Positions 15,981-26,078 of a DNA stretch of 64,000 nt are shown in pieces. Numbering within the stretch: the first letter of the stretch is position 1; the number at the start of each line of letters is the position of its first letter. The translations under genes were made by a program, and so were the position numbers. The notes beneath the pieces were generated by a model. It was not told the origin of the DNA, ran no database searches, and saw only the letters and a program-made list of their open reading frames with translations. The stretch is taken from contig NC_091276.1 of assembly GCF_042100115.1 (NCBI RefSeq), positions 682,001 to 746,000 on the forward strand, read 5' to 3'. This stretch comes from Alternaria dauci. Lineage: Eukaryota > Ascomycota > Dothideomycetes > Pleosporales > Pleosporaceae.

Positions 15981-16988
15981 ATGATTTCCAAGATCCAAGC
16001 CGCTGCCATCCTTGGCTCCCTCGCTGCCTCCGTCAGCGCCCACGGTCACTTGTCCGCCATCAAGGTTGACGGCCAGGACTTTACTGCCTACGATCCTTCT
16101 TTCCAGTACCAGAGCCCTCCTCCCGAGGTCATTGAGTGGTCCTGCCCCGAGTGCCAGGACAACGGCTTCGTCGACCCTTCCATGTACGACGATGCCACCA
16201 AGATTGCTTGCCACAAGGACGCAACCGCTGGTGCTAAGGTCGCCGAGGTCGCCGCTGGTGGTAAGCTCGACATCTCCTGGACCACCTGGCCCGAATCCCA
16301 CGTCGGTCCCGTCATCGACTACCTCGCCAAGGTCGATGATGCCACCGCTGCCAAGTCTACCGACCTTCAGTTCTTCAAGATTGACGCTGCTGGTTACGAG
16401 GACGGCCAGTGGGCCTCCGACAAGCTCATCGCCAACAACAACACCTGGTCCGTAACCATCCCAGAGAGCATCGCCCCTGGCGAGTATGTTCTCCGTCACG
16501 AGATCATCGCTCTCCACTCCGCCGGCCAGGAGAACGGTGCCCAGAACTACCCCAAGTGCATCAACGTCAAGGTCACCGGATCCGGTACCGCTACCCCCGC
16601 TGGCACCCCTGCCAACAAGCTCTACACCGCCACCGACGCCGGTATCAAGGTCAACATCTACGGTGGTGACATGTCCAGCTACGAGATCCCCGGTCCCGCT
16701 CTGTTCGATGGTGCCAGCTCCGGCTCTAGCAACGCTTCGACCCCCGCTGCTAAGCCCTCTGCGTCTGCTCCTGCCGCTTCATCTGCGCCCGCTGCCACCA
16801 GCGCCGCTCCCGTCAAGGTTGTCGCCACCCCTACTGCTTCTTCCGCAGCTACCCCTGTCTCCACCGGCAGCGCCAGCATCGCCGACAAGGAGTTCACCCT
16901 CGACACCTTCATTGCCTGGCTCGAGGAGAAGGCTGGCTCTTCGTCCAGCCAGAAGGTCCGCCGCCACCCCCGCGCTTTCCGCGTTTAA
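15981..16988 (+). CDS. Secreted AA9 lytic polysaccharide monooxygenase
   Basis: Single exon, 335 aa. A 20-residue signal peptide ends ASVSA, so the mature protein starts with His21 (HGHLSAIKVDG), the N-terminal copper ligand. The second histidine of the histidine brace is His107 (WTTWPESHVGP) and the axial tyrosine is Tyr190 in GAQNYPKC. These match family AA9 (formerly GH61), copper enzymes that oxidatively cleave cellulose and some hemicelluloses outside the cell. There is no CBM1. Instead, a Ser/Ala/Pro/Thr-rich linker (about 236-295) leads to a short C-terminal segment, FTLDTFIAWLEEKAG, and a basic tail. The coding region is rich in C-ending codons (GCC, ACC, CTC), consistent with strong expression. 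The catalytic residues all appear intact. Confidence 0.93.
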   Translation: MISKIQAAAILGSLAASVSAHGHLSAIKVDGQDFTAYDPSFQYQSPPPEVIEWSCPECQDNGFVDPSMYDDATKIACHKDATAGAKVAEVAAGGKLDISWTTWPESHVGPVIDYLAKVDDATAAKSTDLQFFKIDAAGYEDGQWASDKLIANNNTWSVTIPESIAPGEYVLRHEIIALHSAGQENGAQNYPKCINVKVTGSGTATPAGTPANKLYTATDAGIKVNIYGGDMSSYEIPGPALFDGASSGSSNASTPAAKPSASAPAASSAPAATSAAPVKVVATPTASSAATPVSTGSASIADKEFTLDTFIAWLEEKAGSSSSQKVRRHPRAFRV

Positions 16989-17243
16989 GTTTGTGGCGCG
17001 AGGAGTCGCTGTTAGGGAGACCAGTTACTGAGACATGATCAATGGAAGTCGTGATGGGAGAAACCCAAGGATGGTTGATGATGGAAAGCTCTGACACTTG
17101 GTGTTCTTCACTTCTTGTATCTATTTTGCATTGGGTCGCTTTAGCTCATTGCTTCTTTGACTGAATGATGTGTTGTACACATGAAACTTGTGCCTCTGCT
17201 TGCAAATGATGTGACTAGTTTTGTGATCGTCCACCACTTTTCC

Positions 17244-17371
17244 ACGCCATACAAGGGAAAAATCGAACACCCCACTAGGCGACTACGGAGAGAGCAGTTA
17301 GTTTCCTTGTATAGCGATACTCTACCTAGGCGACTACAATGGTGGCGTTCGATTTTTCCCTTCTATGGCGT
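17244..17371. repeat. MITE-like inverted-repeat element, 128 bp
   Basis: A 25-bp arm at 17244-17268 is the reverse complement of 17347-17371 with a single mismatch. The 78-bp interior holds a 12-bp direct repeat, CTAGGCGACTAC, at 17275-17286 and 17326-17337. There is no coding capacity. No clear target-site duplication is visible at the arm ends. Size and structure fit a miniature inverted-repeat element or a foldback remnant. The element lies 122 bp upstream of a tRNA gene. Confidence 0.6.
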
Positions 17372-17493
17372 ATTTCGTAGATTCGCTTGGCCGCGCACCA
17401 TGAAAAGTCTGGCAGCAACCAGCGCTCCACGCGTACTCTTTGATATTGAGGATATAAATGATACAATCTCTCCAACTTCCATCAATCAGATCA

Positions 17494-17565
17494 TCCGAAT
17501 TAGTCCATCGGCTAGGATATCTCGCTTTCACCGAGAAGAGCCGGGTTCGATTCCCGGATTCGGAA
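17494..17565 (+). tRNA. tRNA-Glu, anticodon UUC, no intron
   Basis: A complete cloverleaf can be drawn by hand. The 7-bp acceptor stem is TCCGAAT/ATTCGGA. The D stem is GTCC/GGAT with one G-U pair. The 5-bp anticodon stem TCTCG/CGAGA encloses the loop CTTTCAC, giving anticodon TTC. The T stem is CCGGG/CCCGG with the canonical TTCGATT loop, and the discriminator base is A. The internal B box GGTTCGATTCC is consensus. Fungal genomes do not encode the CCA end, and none is present here. Confidence 0.95.
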
Positions 17566-17579
17566 GAACGCAAATCGTC

Positions 17580-17594
17580 TTTTTTGTCTTTTTT
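17580..17594 (+). terminator. RNA polymerase III terminator of tRNA-Glu
   Basis: Two runs of six T (17580-17585 and 17589-17594) begin 15 bases after the tRNA discriminator. This is the normal pol III termination signal with a backup run. Confidence 0.8.
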
Positions 17595-19264
17595 GCTCCA
17601 ATGCACTTTCCATACTCGGTGCGGAGGCCAATTCACATGAGCGGGATTACTTTTTTTTTAAGGGATGCAGCACAGAAAATGGAAAGGACCTAGATACTAT
17701 TCGGGGCTGCATGTACAAGGACCGGGAGCAACGTGTCTAATCCATATTGACAAGTATGCACTCTTACCTCGCTGGGTTGAGTGCTCTGCGTCACCTATGT
17801 GTTTTACTAATATGGAAAGCTTCGGCCCCCAACATATGCATCAGGAGTTTTGCACGCAGCGCGACTTGTATCTATGTAATATGGCAGATTATGCGCAAGC
17901 CTTACAATTCAATTACTATATGGCACAATATGCCTTGTCTGGAGAGTCGCGCGGTTAGTCACGAGTATTCAAAACACTGGAGCGTAAGCTGACTGCTTCT
18001 ATACGCAACTGACAGATGCACCGGACTGGGAGCTGTCTGGGTTATATGGAACGATATCTATCACATGCACAATGCTATCAAGACGAGCGTCATAAGATAA
18101 CGCTAGCGCTCAGTCGTAAGACGATACAAGAGGTCTATCGCTCATCTCCACGATCTGCTAACGTCCCACTATAGGCGCTGCAACACCTAGAAATATACAG
18201 TGGCATCCGATCCGAATATTCTTCCAAACATACCTATGCCATATTCAGCTAAAAGTCCACCATTAGTTGCGCAATGACGACTTTACATGACACAGCGTGG
18301 AAGAGCACGGTTCATTCATCCATCTGTACCCATGTAATGGAATGGGCATGTTGTTCTCATATGCAGTCTTCCATCATCCCGCTGAGAAGCACTACTCCAA
18401 TATCTCAAAGCTAGTGGCAAGTTTCCAGACAGTATATGCTACATAGACCAAGACCTCTGCAGACCAGTCTGCAACGGCGCTTTTGAGCAAAACTCAATCG
18501 GTGCTGATGAAGTCACTCATAAGAACCTTGGATATGAGTCTTTCAACGACAAATTTACTTTCACGTGCAGTGCATCGAGCCCGATCTCTTACACCTGAAA
18601 GAAGCAACGGACCGAGTGTTTTCCAGATTGGGATCATCTCCATTGTTCGTGTTCTACACCAGTCAATGGGAAACGCGACTCCTAGGTGAGGAGATGGAAG
18701 CGGAGTGGAGCACGGAAGCGGAGGTTGTGGATTGAAATGAGCTGGCACTCGCATGGAGGATGTGACGTATCTTTGGGAGGACTCTGCGTTGCCGAGGTTC
18801 GATGACAGGGTTCGATGATAGCTACATCGTGTCGTTGGCCAATTTATACATGTGATGCGGAAGTTTTCGTTGGATGGAAAGTATTGGACTAGCGAGTTTG
18901 TTGATATGCTGGATAATGTAAATCGACTACGGAGTAGAGATGTTATGAGAGTGTACAGCTTCGGGGCGACAGCACTCCATAAAGGCTGTCAAACGACAGA
19001 ATTTTCTGCATGAAGTAATGTTGTGCGACAAAAATTGTTGCCGTCTCTAATGGTACAAGGTTGAACACTGACCTTCAACAATGTTAGCAAAGCCATTGTG
19101 AAACGAATGCCTTGGTCTTGCCAAAGTTCTGGGTCCATACCAAGTTCAGCCGCGTTGCTGTCAACATGGCTTTCCGCTGGTCAGCTTGCGTTAGATGTAT
19201 GTAGAAAAATCTCCCTGTCTCTATGTAGCAGACCTGGTTTGATCTGCTCAACCGGCCTCTCAAC
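17595..19264. other. Intergenic, 1.7 kb, no gene seen
   Basis: ORFs are short, lack domains and have no supporting splice signals. The stretch looks somewhat more AT-rich than its surroundings by eye but shows no extreme RIP-like composition. Confidence 0.5.
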
Positions 19265-19660
19265 TCAACGATCGTGCTCGACTGCACGGTGTGTAAATCC
19301 ACTGTTGTCCAATTCAGGAATGCTAATCACCCGAGGCCCGCCAAGTTGATAATACAACTGTCTTCGGCAGAAGGGACAGACATCTGTGCCAGTGCTGCCT
19401 GGCCTCAGCCACCTGCGCAAGCACGAGCCTCCGAAGACGTGGCCACAAGCGTTGGGTCCAGTGAAACGGGTCGGCGTATGTTTATCCTGGTCGAAGGCTT
19501 CGAAGCAGATGCAGCACTGCGTGAGATCTTCGAGATAGTTGGCGATGAACTGTTCTGCAGTGTTGAAGGGGAGGTTATCTGTTCTGCCAGTAGTTTGTCG
19601 CTGAGGCACGAATCGAGGGGGGAAGCAAGCCTTCATAAGCATTCTGAGGATTCGTCCCAT
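19265..19660 (-). CDS. Small RING-type zinc finger protein
   Basis: 131-aa protein from ATG 19660 (MGRILRMLMKAC); the frame stays open further upstream but only with non-ATG codons. After a basic N-terminus comes LEDLTQCCICFEAFDQ, then NACGHVFGGSCLRRWL and DVCPFCRRQLY. This is a C-x2-C...C-x-H...C...C-x2-C RING pattern of a probable E3 ubiquitin ligase. The residue normally supplying the fifth ligand (H or C two residues after CxH) is Gly here; as I recall, small fungal RING proteins often carry CGHVFG in this place, so it need not mean loss of function. Nothing else in the protein is recognised and no transmembrane segment is evident. The partner or substrate cannot be inferred. Confidence 0.65.
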   Translation of the reverse strand: MGRILRMLMKACFPPRFVPQRQTTGRTDNLPFNTAEQFIANYLEDLTQCCICFEAFDQDKHTPTRFTGPNACGHVFGGSCLRRWLRPGSTGTDVCPFCRRQLYYQLGGPRVISIPELDNSGFTHRAVEHDR

Positions 19661-21073
19661 GATTAGTATGTCGTATAGGTTCAGGGTGTATTCAGACTGG
19701 GAGGAAGAAGGGGTGTGAGAGTAAGGTTGACGGAATAGCAGAGAAAAAAGCCACAATAATGTTATCTTAGGTGTGAGCTGTCGCTACCAGAGATCTGAGA
19801 GCTCGAAAGCAGCTCTTCGGACCACGAACCTGACTTTACAAATCTTGCCTTGTCGCGCTGGAGATTCGTCCATACTTTTGTCGTCACCCGCTGCATCTAG
19901 AGGTGCTGAGATGATCCACTGACGACGAGCCAGCCGCATAACTCCCTCAATCGCAATCACGAGGAACTAATCAAGGGGTTGCGAAATCTTGTCCTTGCCG
20001 CTCCAGTTGGTTCTCCGGTTCCAGCTTTCAACATGAGAATAATCATGGCAAGTTGTTGGGATTCCTCTGATTCAGGAGTATCCTTTCTCTCAGATACCCC
20101 CAAATTATGGAAATTGCGAGCGGCTCGTCGTTGCCATGCACCATATTAGTATCGATGGGTTCTAGCCAAGAAATGACACCGCACCTTCCTACGCTGGACT
20201 GACAGTGCATAGCATTGTTCCTTTTGCTCTGGTCAGGTACCCAGCGATGATCATCGAGAATGATGTTGGCGAGCGACCATTGGGCAAGATTCGTCAGCAT
20301 ATCTGCACGTGAAAGCCCCGTAAACGAGATTTTGCCGGTGCATAACAAAAGTGCCGCATTGCGGGTGGAAATGATGTTGATGATTGGTGCCTGAGCAACG
20401 AATGTTAATCGCGCTGGCAAAAAACGGCCAGCCGCTATGCTAGCCCCCCTTCGGCCAGAGAGTCAAGTTGGAAGTTGGTACCGCAGAACGTCACCAACCG
20501 CAATCCACCCCCCGACCTCGCGATACCACAAATCCCACGAATTCCAGCTCTTTGCGCAATCACAATTAAGTTTAACCAATGAAAAAAACGAGGGCCGAGG
20601 GCCCAACCGCCAACGCCTCAAACTTTGAAACTCCGGAACAATCGGAAATTGCCTCCTTGGGTATAATCTCATGCACGTGTTGGCTTGACGTGCGTTTTTC
20701 AGTGCCGCAATCCTGCCGCTCGCCCTTTTTGCGCATCACCTCGCTTTACGAACCGCACCCTCCCCCATACTCTGACCAACTCGATCGTCTCGTTTGCGCC
20801 CGCGCGACGATAAAGACTGTGTTGTGTAAAACGCTAATGGAAGGAAAGGGAAATGAATGAATGGATGAGACGAGGATGATCTGCGATATGTCAGTCCATG
20901 TCTCGGTCTTGCCTCGGAAGCAATCGGCTAGCGCTCAGACATGAGAATGAATGATGCGTTTTTTGTAAGGGAGGGGGGGGGCCCTGTGGCTGTGCTGACG
21001 CTCCGTGCGAGTTTGTGTGAGCAAGCAAGAACGCACCTCTGAGGTCCAGCTCGTTCAGGAAAACAAGGCCAGT
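19661..21073. other. Intergenic, 1.4 kb
   Basis: A 125-codon open frame on the minus strand (20043-20420) begins with TTG and has no internal ATG before residue 41. Its product matches nothing I know, so it is not called. A homopurine G run lies near 20,971-20,983. Confidence 0.5.
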
Positions 21074-21217
21074 TCAGTGTTCCGCATGTATCGCGCCGGT
21101 GCCTTCACAGACACTGCACTTGTTGCTGCCGGATCGTTTGCATGCTGGACAGCCCTTGCCGTTGCAAGCGTCGCATTTGATCGTTCCATTGCCTTTGCAC
21201 GTTGGGCAGTCCTTCAT
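21074..21217 (-). CDS. 47-aa DnaJ-type zinc-finger microprotein
   Basis: The protein consists almost wholly of four CxxC units: CPTCKGNG, CDACNGKG, CPACKRSG and CSVCEGTG. Three of them follow the CxxCxGxG consensus of the DnaJ cysteine-rich domain. It has no J domain and no C-terminal substrate domain. Two zinc sites are expected. ATG 21217 lies in an ideal fungal context (GCAAACATGAAG). An upstream in-frame start at 21307 would add 30 mostly basic and Ser/Thr residues that could act as an organelle signal, but it is a non-ATG codon. A TATA box on the same strand at 21544-21553 supports real transcription with a leader of about 300 nt. A thiol/zinc or co-chaperone role is inferred by analogy with J-less CxxCxGxG proteins such as plant BSD2. 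Confidence 0.65.
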   Translation of the reverse strand: MKDCPTCKGNGTIKCDACNGKGCPACKRSGSNKCSVCEGTGAIHAEH

Positions 21218-21543
21218 GTTTGCGTTTTGCGTAGTTGACCGGATCGAGCGGGCGGAAGTGAATAGCCGGGGCGAATGCGGCGCAGCAGATGGAAGCAGAA
21301 TGAACAAAAGGGGAGCAAGAAAGTAGGTAGGAAGCCGAGCTGGGGTTGGAGTAAAAGGAGCAAGATATATCTCGAATCGAAGACGGGTACTGAGCTGATT
21401 GCAATGGATGGAAGGGGCAGGCGCGGTGAAATAGTCCGTTGATCCTGATTTAGGAAGGCAGTACCACGGTCATGAAGATGAGCAACACAGTTGAAGTTTC
21501 GAAACACACAAATCGTCCACGGGCCTGATGAGTGTCAGGGTCT

Positions 21544-21553
21544 CTTTATATAA
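21544..21553 (-). promoter_or_regulatory. TATA box of the DnaJ-type microprotein gene
   Basis: On the minus strand the sequence reads TTATATAAAG, 327 bp upstream of the ATG at 21217. The region between them is pyrimidine-rich on the coding strand, like a 5' leader. Confidence 0.5.
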
Positions 21554-23564
21554 TTTCCCCAACTTGGGCCCCGCGCATTACCCGTAACCCAGCTGGCCCA
21601 TTGTCGCAATCTCACCGCGGCCGCGAATAGTGAAGCAAGCTCGCAAGCCCAGCCCCCGTCTGCATCCAGTAAACAGTCCGAGCTTCTTCACGATAGATCT
21701 TCCGGGTTTGGCAGTAGGAGTAGCATCACGAGAACATGGCTTGCGAGGTACTTCCAAGGGTCCACTAGCACTATCTCACCATGTATCTAAGAGAAAAATG
21801 ATGTCAAGGTGCATGGTTCGGAAGGCTGTGGAATACGCCAAAGCCACTGCCTTTTTGTCTCATGCACGGCATGCAGTTCCACTCCAAACAAGCCCTGCCG
21901 CACAAGTTCTCTTCGCCTCGGTACGCTCCTATCGTAATGCGTATAGCCCATGATCTGATAAACCTACTGCCGCCACAACCGGCCAATATCTCCGTGGTGA
22001 ATACGGCATTAGGCTTGTGCCGCAACCGAGCCAGCAGTAACAAAGCTCTCATGCATATCCTGATTGGGCTTGCAGCGTACGAGAGGACGTCAGACTGCAG
22101 TATCCCAGCTCTCTGGATCAATCAGCAAGTGGCCATGCTTCTAGCGCGTTCCTCCCAACATTGCGCGCATCGCCAGGTGTCACTCCGGACCAGCAACGTC
22201 ATTAAACGCCCCGATAGCCTCTGCCTGCAGTCACAGGGCGCGGTGACGAGTCGTAAGGAGAGGCTGCATTCGGCGCGGAGCTGGACAAGGCTGTGCGAGC
22301 ACGTTGTTGAAGCATTGACGAGGACAGAGTCTTGATGATGGATTAGATGGGAGATGCCTGATACAGAAGGCACACACGTGGCTAGCTGCAGGAGCGGTAG
22401 GACGAACCGACGTGGTGGGTAAGGCTGAGTTTTGGTTGGTGAAGCCGATTGATACATCAGCAAGGTACAGGGGGTGACAATGTTCAGCTCCATGTAACCA
22501 CGTAACCCCACTTTCCAGGCACAACGCTGGTTGCCTTCAGACGTGTGTGAGGTTTGGGGAAGCTTACACTAGGAGGTCCTAGTATGCTAGCCACAGTAAG
22601 CACAATGATACTGTCCTCTGCCCATTCACGCATTCGCAAATGAGCCACAATGCATACATGTCTCAAACTACCCTTCCAAGGTTCAAAACAAGAACCCGGT
22701 CTTCAAGAGCGAAGATACCAGTAACCCGGTAACAATCCTTCCTTCACCTGAGACCAAGGTATCATCTAGAGCTGTGTTCCCAAGTACCTGGACCACCAAC
22801 AAAGTGCAGAGTTTCAATGCCAGCATATCCGCCCAGCAAGGAACTTGCATGTCCAAGTTATTCTCCGATACGGAACAGCGCGTTGTTCGAGATTGAATCC
22901 TGCTTCTTAGCGCTGCCCTGGCCTAGGTAGCGCTGTCGAGACCGAACGCCTAGTCAACAGATCATAGTACTGTGGCTGCGGACCGGAGCCGGATGTTCGA
23001 CTAGGTACAAGAACGCTCATGAGCTTGACGCAGAACATGATGATGCTAGTCTAGTGCCGTCTTCACAAAATGGCCTGATGTGTTAAAAGCTTAAGTATTG
23101 CAATTTCTCACTCTTTGCTTCAAACAGCCCAACAACGAAAAATTTGGTAATGAGTGAAACAGCCTAGCACCGGCCGTTGACTAATATCCAGCCCGCCTTG
23201 CCTTGCGACAAATTTTTTCAATTGGTATGCCCTTCATCAGGGACCTTGGCAGCCGCCCACAGAGACCATGATGGACACACGGCCTAGAACGTACTATGGT
23301 CTCACATCAGTCCGGACCCGAATCGAGAATTGTGCGACCTGGCTCTACAGCCACTTCATCCATCAGCATGTCCTACATCAGAGACATGTGCGTCTGAGAG
23401 TCAGGCCACACCGGACACACGGCCGAGGGCTCGCCGTTGTCTTGCAACGGTCTAGAGCTGAACGGCAAGACTCGTCATCACCGACTTGGAACACGCGGCC
23501 CGAGGCTCGCAATGAACTGGAAAGAAACCCATTGATACAGCCATGATAACAATGGAACATGGGT
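21554..23564. other. Intergenic, 2 kb, no gene seen
   Basis: Overlapping ORFs of 100-160 codons occur on both strands around 21.8-22.5 kb, but none has a domain, biased codon use or splice-site support. Three loosely similar GGACACACGGCC-like stretches occur near 23.27, 23.41 and 23.49 kb; they are too diverged to call a repeat. Confidence 0.45.
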
Positions 23565-23741
23565 CTTGACAGCTCCTACTTGAGGACTTGTTATTTGAGT
23601 TCAATACACGAATTCGAGCCTCAGGCTCTTTTCCACAGTTGGGCAACGAGAGAGGCGCAGGTCCCAATCGTAGAAGAGAGTCTGTGGCTCAAATTTGTGC
23701 ATCATCTACAAATAACAAGTTCCCACGCAGGAGCTGTCAAG
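23565..23741. repeat. Inverted-repeat element, 177 bp
   Basis: A 33-bp arm at 23565-23597 is matched by the reverse complement of 23709-23741 with 29 of 33 positions identical. A partial direct copy of the inner arm (GAGGACTTG followed by ATTTG) follows at about 23751-23765. There is no coding capacity and no clear target-site duplication. It is read as a MITE-like or foldback remnant in the 3' flank of the dehydrogenase gene. Confidence 0.55.
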
Positions 23742-23821
23742 GCCTTACGTGAGGACTTGTATTTGCATATTTTCCTCTCAATCTCGCTTTTTCTTTCCCA
23801 GGGCTATCTCCAGGCGCATTC

Positions 23822-25489
23822 TTACAATTTCGCCTTGACCGCTGCCCTCTCCAGACCCGGTCCATCCCAAATGTCGCGCTCCACCGCGCGCGTATTGATG
23901 CAATGCATACCCAACTGCTCAACCTTTTCCACACCAAGTAAACGCATGCACGTCTCCGTTTCCGCTTTGAGAACTATTCATCCGTTAGCATGCATTTCAC
24001 CAATTCTGGCGTTCTTATAAGAAGACGAAGAAGAAGAAAAAAAAAGAAAAAAAGACTCACTCTCAAGCATCCTTGCAACCCCCTCCTTACCACCAGCTCC
24101 CAACCCAAACAACGCCGCCCTACCTACACCCACGCCCCTCGCGCCCAAACACAAAGCCTTGACCACGTCCGTCCCCCGCTTAATCCCACCATCAACCCAC
24201 ACCTCAATCCGATCAAACACCTCAGGACAATACTTGCGTATCTCGAGCAACGTATGCACAGCAGGCGGCGCCGTATCCAGCGCCCTACCACCATGATTCG
24301 ACAAGATAATCGCCTTGACAGCCGGAGCATGCAGCGACGCCAGATAAGCATCTTCATGCGTCTGAATCCCCTTCAGCACAATCGGCTTATTCGTATGTTT
24401 TGCGAGCCAGGGCAGTGTAGACCGCCACGTCAGATCCGCCGCCGTGCCCCAGAACAGCGACTGCCCCATACCCATTGATTTCGGCTTCGGCTTCTCGTTC
24501 TCGCTCGCTTGAGTCGGTGTCTCTGCGCTGGTGCTGGTCTTGGACACGGACTGGTCTTCCTGGACCGACGCGCGCACGGGCAGATTCGATCCAACGTTTT
24601 TGCTGCGCTCGTCGTGTTCGCGTTTACCAGGGACCGGCGCATCGAGCGTGAGGCAAATGAATTTTACCGCGTCAAGTTTGTTCACGCGGTCGAGAATCGC
24701 TTCGCTCTTGGCGCGCTCGTTCTGCACGTAGAGTTGCCAGCCAAAGACCTGGCCTGGGGTGGCGTCTGCAACGATTTGTTCAGGCGTCATGGATGCGTTT
24801 TGGCTGATGATTTGCATGGCGCCGTACTGGCTGCAGGCTTGTGCTATGCCCCATTCGCCCTCTGGGTGCGCGAGGCGCGCCATGGCGGCTGGGGAGACGT
24901 AGATGGGGAGTTTGACCGCGTTGCCGATGAAGGATGTGGATGTGTCGCAGCGGGTGCAGTCGACGAAGACGCGGGGCCGGAGGAGTATGCTGCGGTATAC
25001 GCTGTTGTTGAAGGACTTGCTCTGGAGGTCGTCGCTCGCGGAGAAGTAGTATGCCCATGCCTTGTAAGGTATTTGCTTGGTGGCCACCTCTTCTATCTCG
25101 TCGAGGTTCAGTAGGCTGTCCAGATCTACGGGTCCGTCATCTTGTGCCTCGCCAGTCTGTTCTGGTGTCTTCTCCTCCTTCGGGAGTGTGTCTGGGTTTA
25201 TGGTGCCGAGCTTATCTGAGGCTTTGAGATTCTCCTCGAGGATGCCCGGTGGGTGGATGGGGTCGTATTCTTCGGTCGCGTCGGTGCCGGCAAGTTGGAG
25301 GATGACTTTTGAGCCGCCGGGGTGCTCGGGAATGAAGCGCGTAACGTCGTAAACATTGCCGTAGAGAATCACCCAGCAGCTTTCTGCCGTGTTGTGCTGT
25401 GCGACTGCATTCCGAGTTAGCTTTGACAGTTGGAGTTGGGTCGCGGTCGCTGGAGACTGACCCTCGGCATAATCGAAAACCTTCGCCAT
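23822..25489 (-). CDS. Cytochrome b5/FMN-dependent alpha-hydroxyacid dehydrogenase (cytochrome b2-like)
   Basis: Exons 25489-25462, 25404-24061, 23973-23822 (507 aa). Residues from about 10 to 90 form a cytochrome b5 heme domain ([34 protein letters not shown]). The rest is the FMN TIM barrel of the lactate/glycolate oxidase family. It has [23 protein letters not shown], the flavin-contacting PIVLKGIQ lysine, the catalytic base His380 in [10 protein letters not shown], and [13 protein letters not shown] near the end. Such enzymes oxidise L-lactate or related 2-hydroxyacids. Unlike mitochondrial yeast cytochrome b2, the protein begins almost directly with the b5 domain, so it is probably cytosolic and the electron acceptor is open. 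The second intron (87 nt, T-rich) hides the true C-terminus, which resumes [15 protein letters not shown]. The first intron (57 nt, with CTAAC) is stop-free and in frame. Confidence 0.88.
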
Positions 25490-26078
25490 GATGCTACGTG
25501 TTTGAATTACTTGTACAATGCGGAAAATACACAAAACCAAAGGCTGAGAATACAAGACAAAGCTCTAAAAAGATGGCGACGATGATTGAAAAGAGTAGGA
25601 GCAGGATTAACTCCGGCAGAGAGCAGACGCCGACGTCTTTTAGCCAACCCCAGCTTGTGTGGGGATCGAGAGCTCGGGGTAGTGCGAGCCCGAGTCAGGC
25701 AAGACGGGCCGCATTTCTTCTTTTGCTGAGCGTCAGTAGGTAAGCCGGATACACGCATGGCTAATTGGCTGCGTACTATTCTCTGGCTGCCCAGCCACAC
25801 GCTGTGCTAGCTCCGATGCGGTGAACTGTTGTTCACCCCAGACGTGCAGAGTTGGATGATGACGATGATGGCTTCAAACGCCGCGGCGATTGAACGTCAA
25901 TCAACCGCATCGGTATATCGCGCCCAAGCTTTCTACGTCTATTTGAACAATGCCGTTTTTGTTTCGACTATTTTCTCAATGCTATCAAACTCAACGGGTA
26001 TCTTTGGCTAAAACCAGAGCCTGCGACTAAACGACGCAGAGTCGCGTCTCGCAGCATGCCCGCTGCAAAGGCTAAATA
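25490..26078. other. Intergenic: promoter side of the cytochrome b2-like gene
   Basis: No ORF with a recognisable product. The stretch separates the dehydrogenase start from the doubtful small gene at 26079-26470. Confidence 0.45.

Noticed and set aside
20043..20420. 125-codon minus-strand ORF
   Set aside because: Starts with TTG, with no ATG before residue 41, no domain and no promoter-like features.
23268..23500. Three similar GGACACACGGCC-like stretches
   Set aside because: Irregular spacing (about 140 and 80 bp) and strong divergence; not a repeat array or CRISPR.
24509..25114. 201-codon ORF antisense to the cytochrome b2-like gene
   Set aside because: Fully overlapped by conserved FMN/b5 coding sequence on the other strand; no family resemblance.
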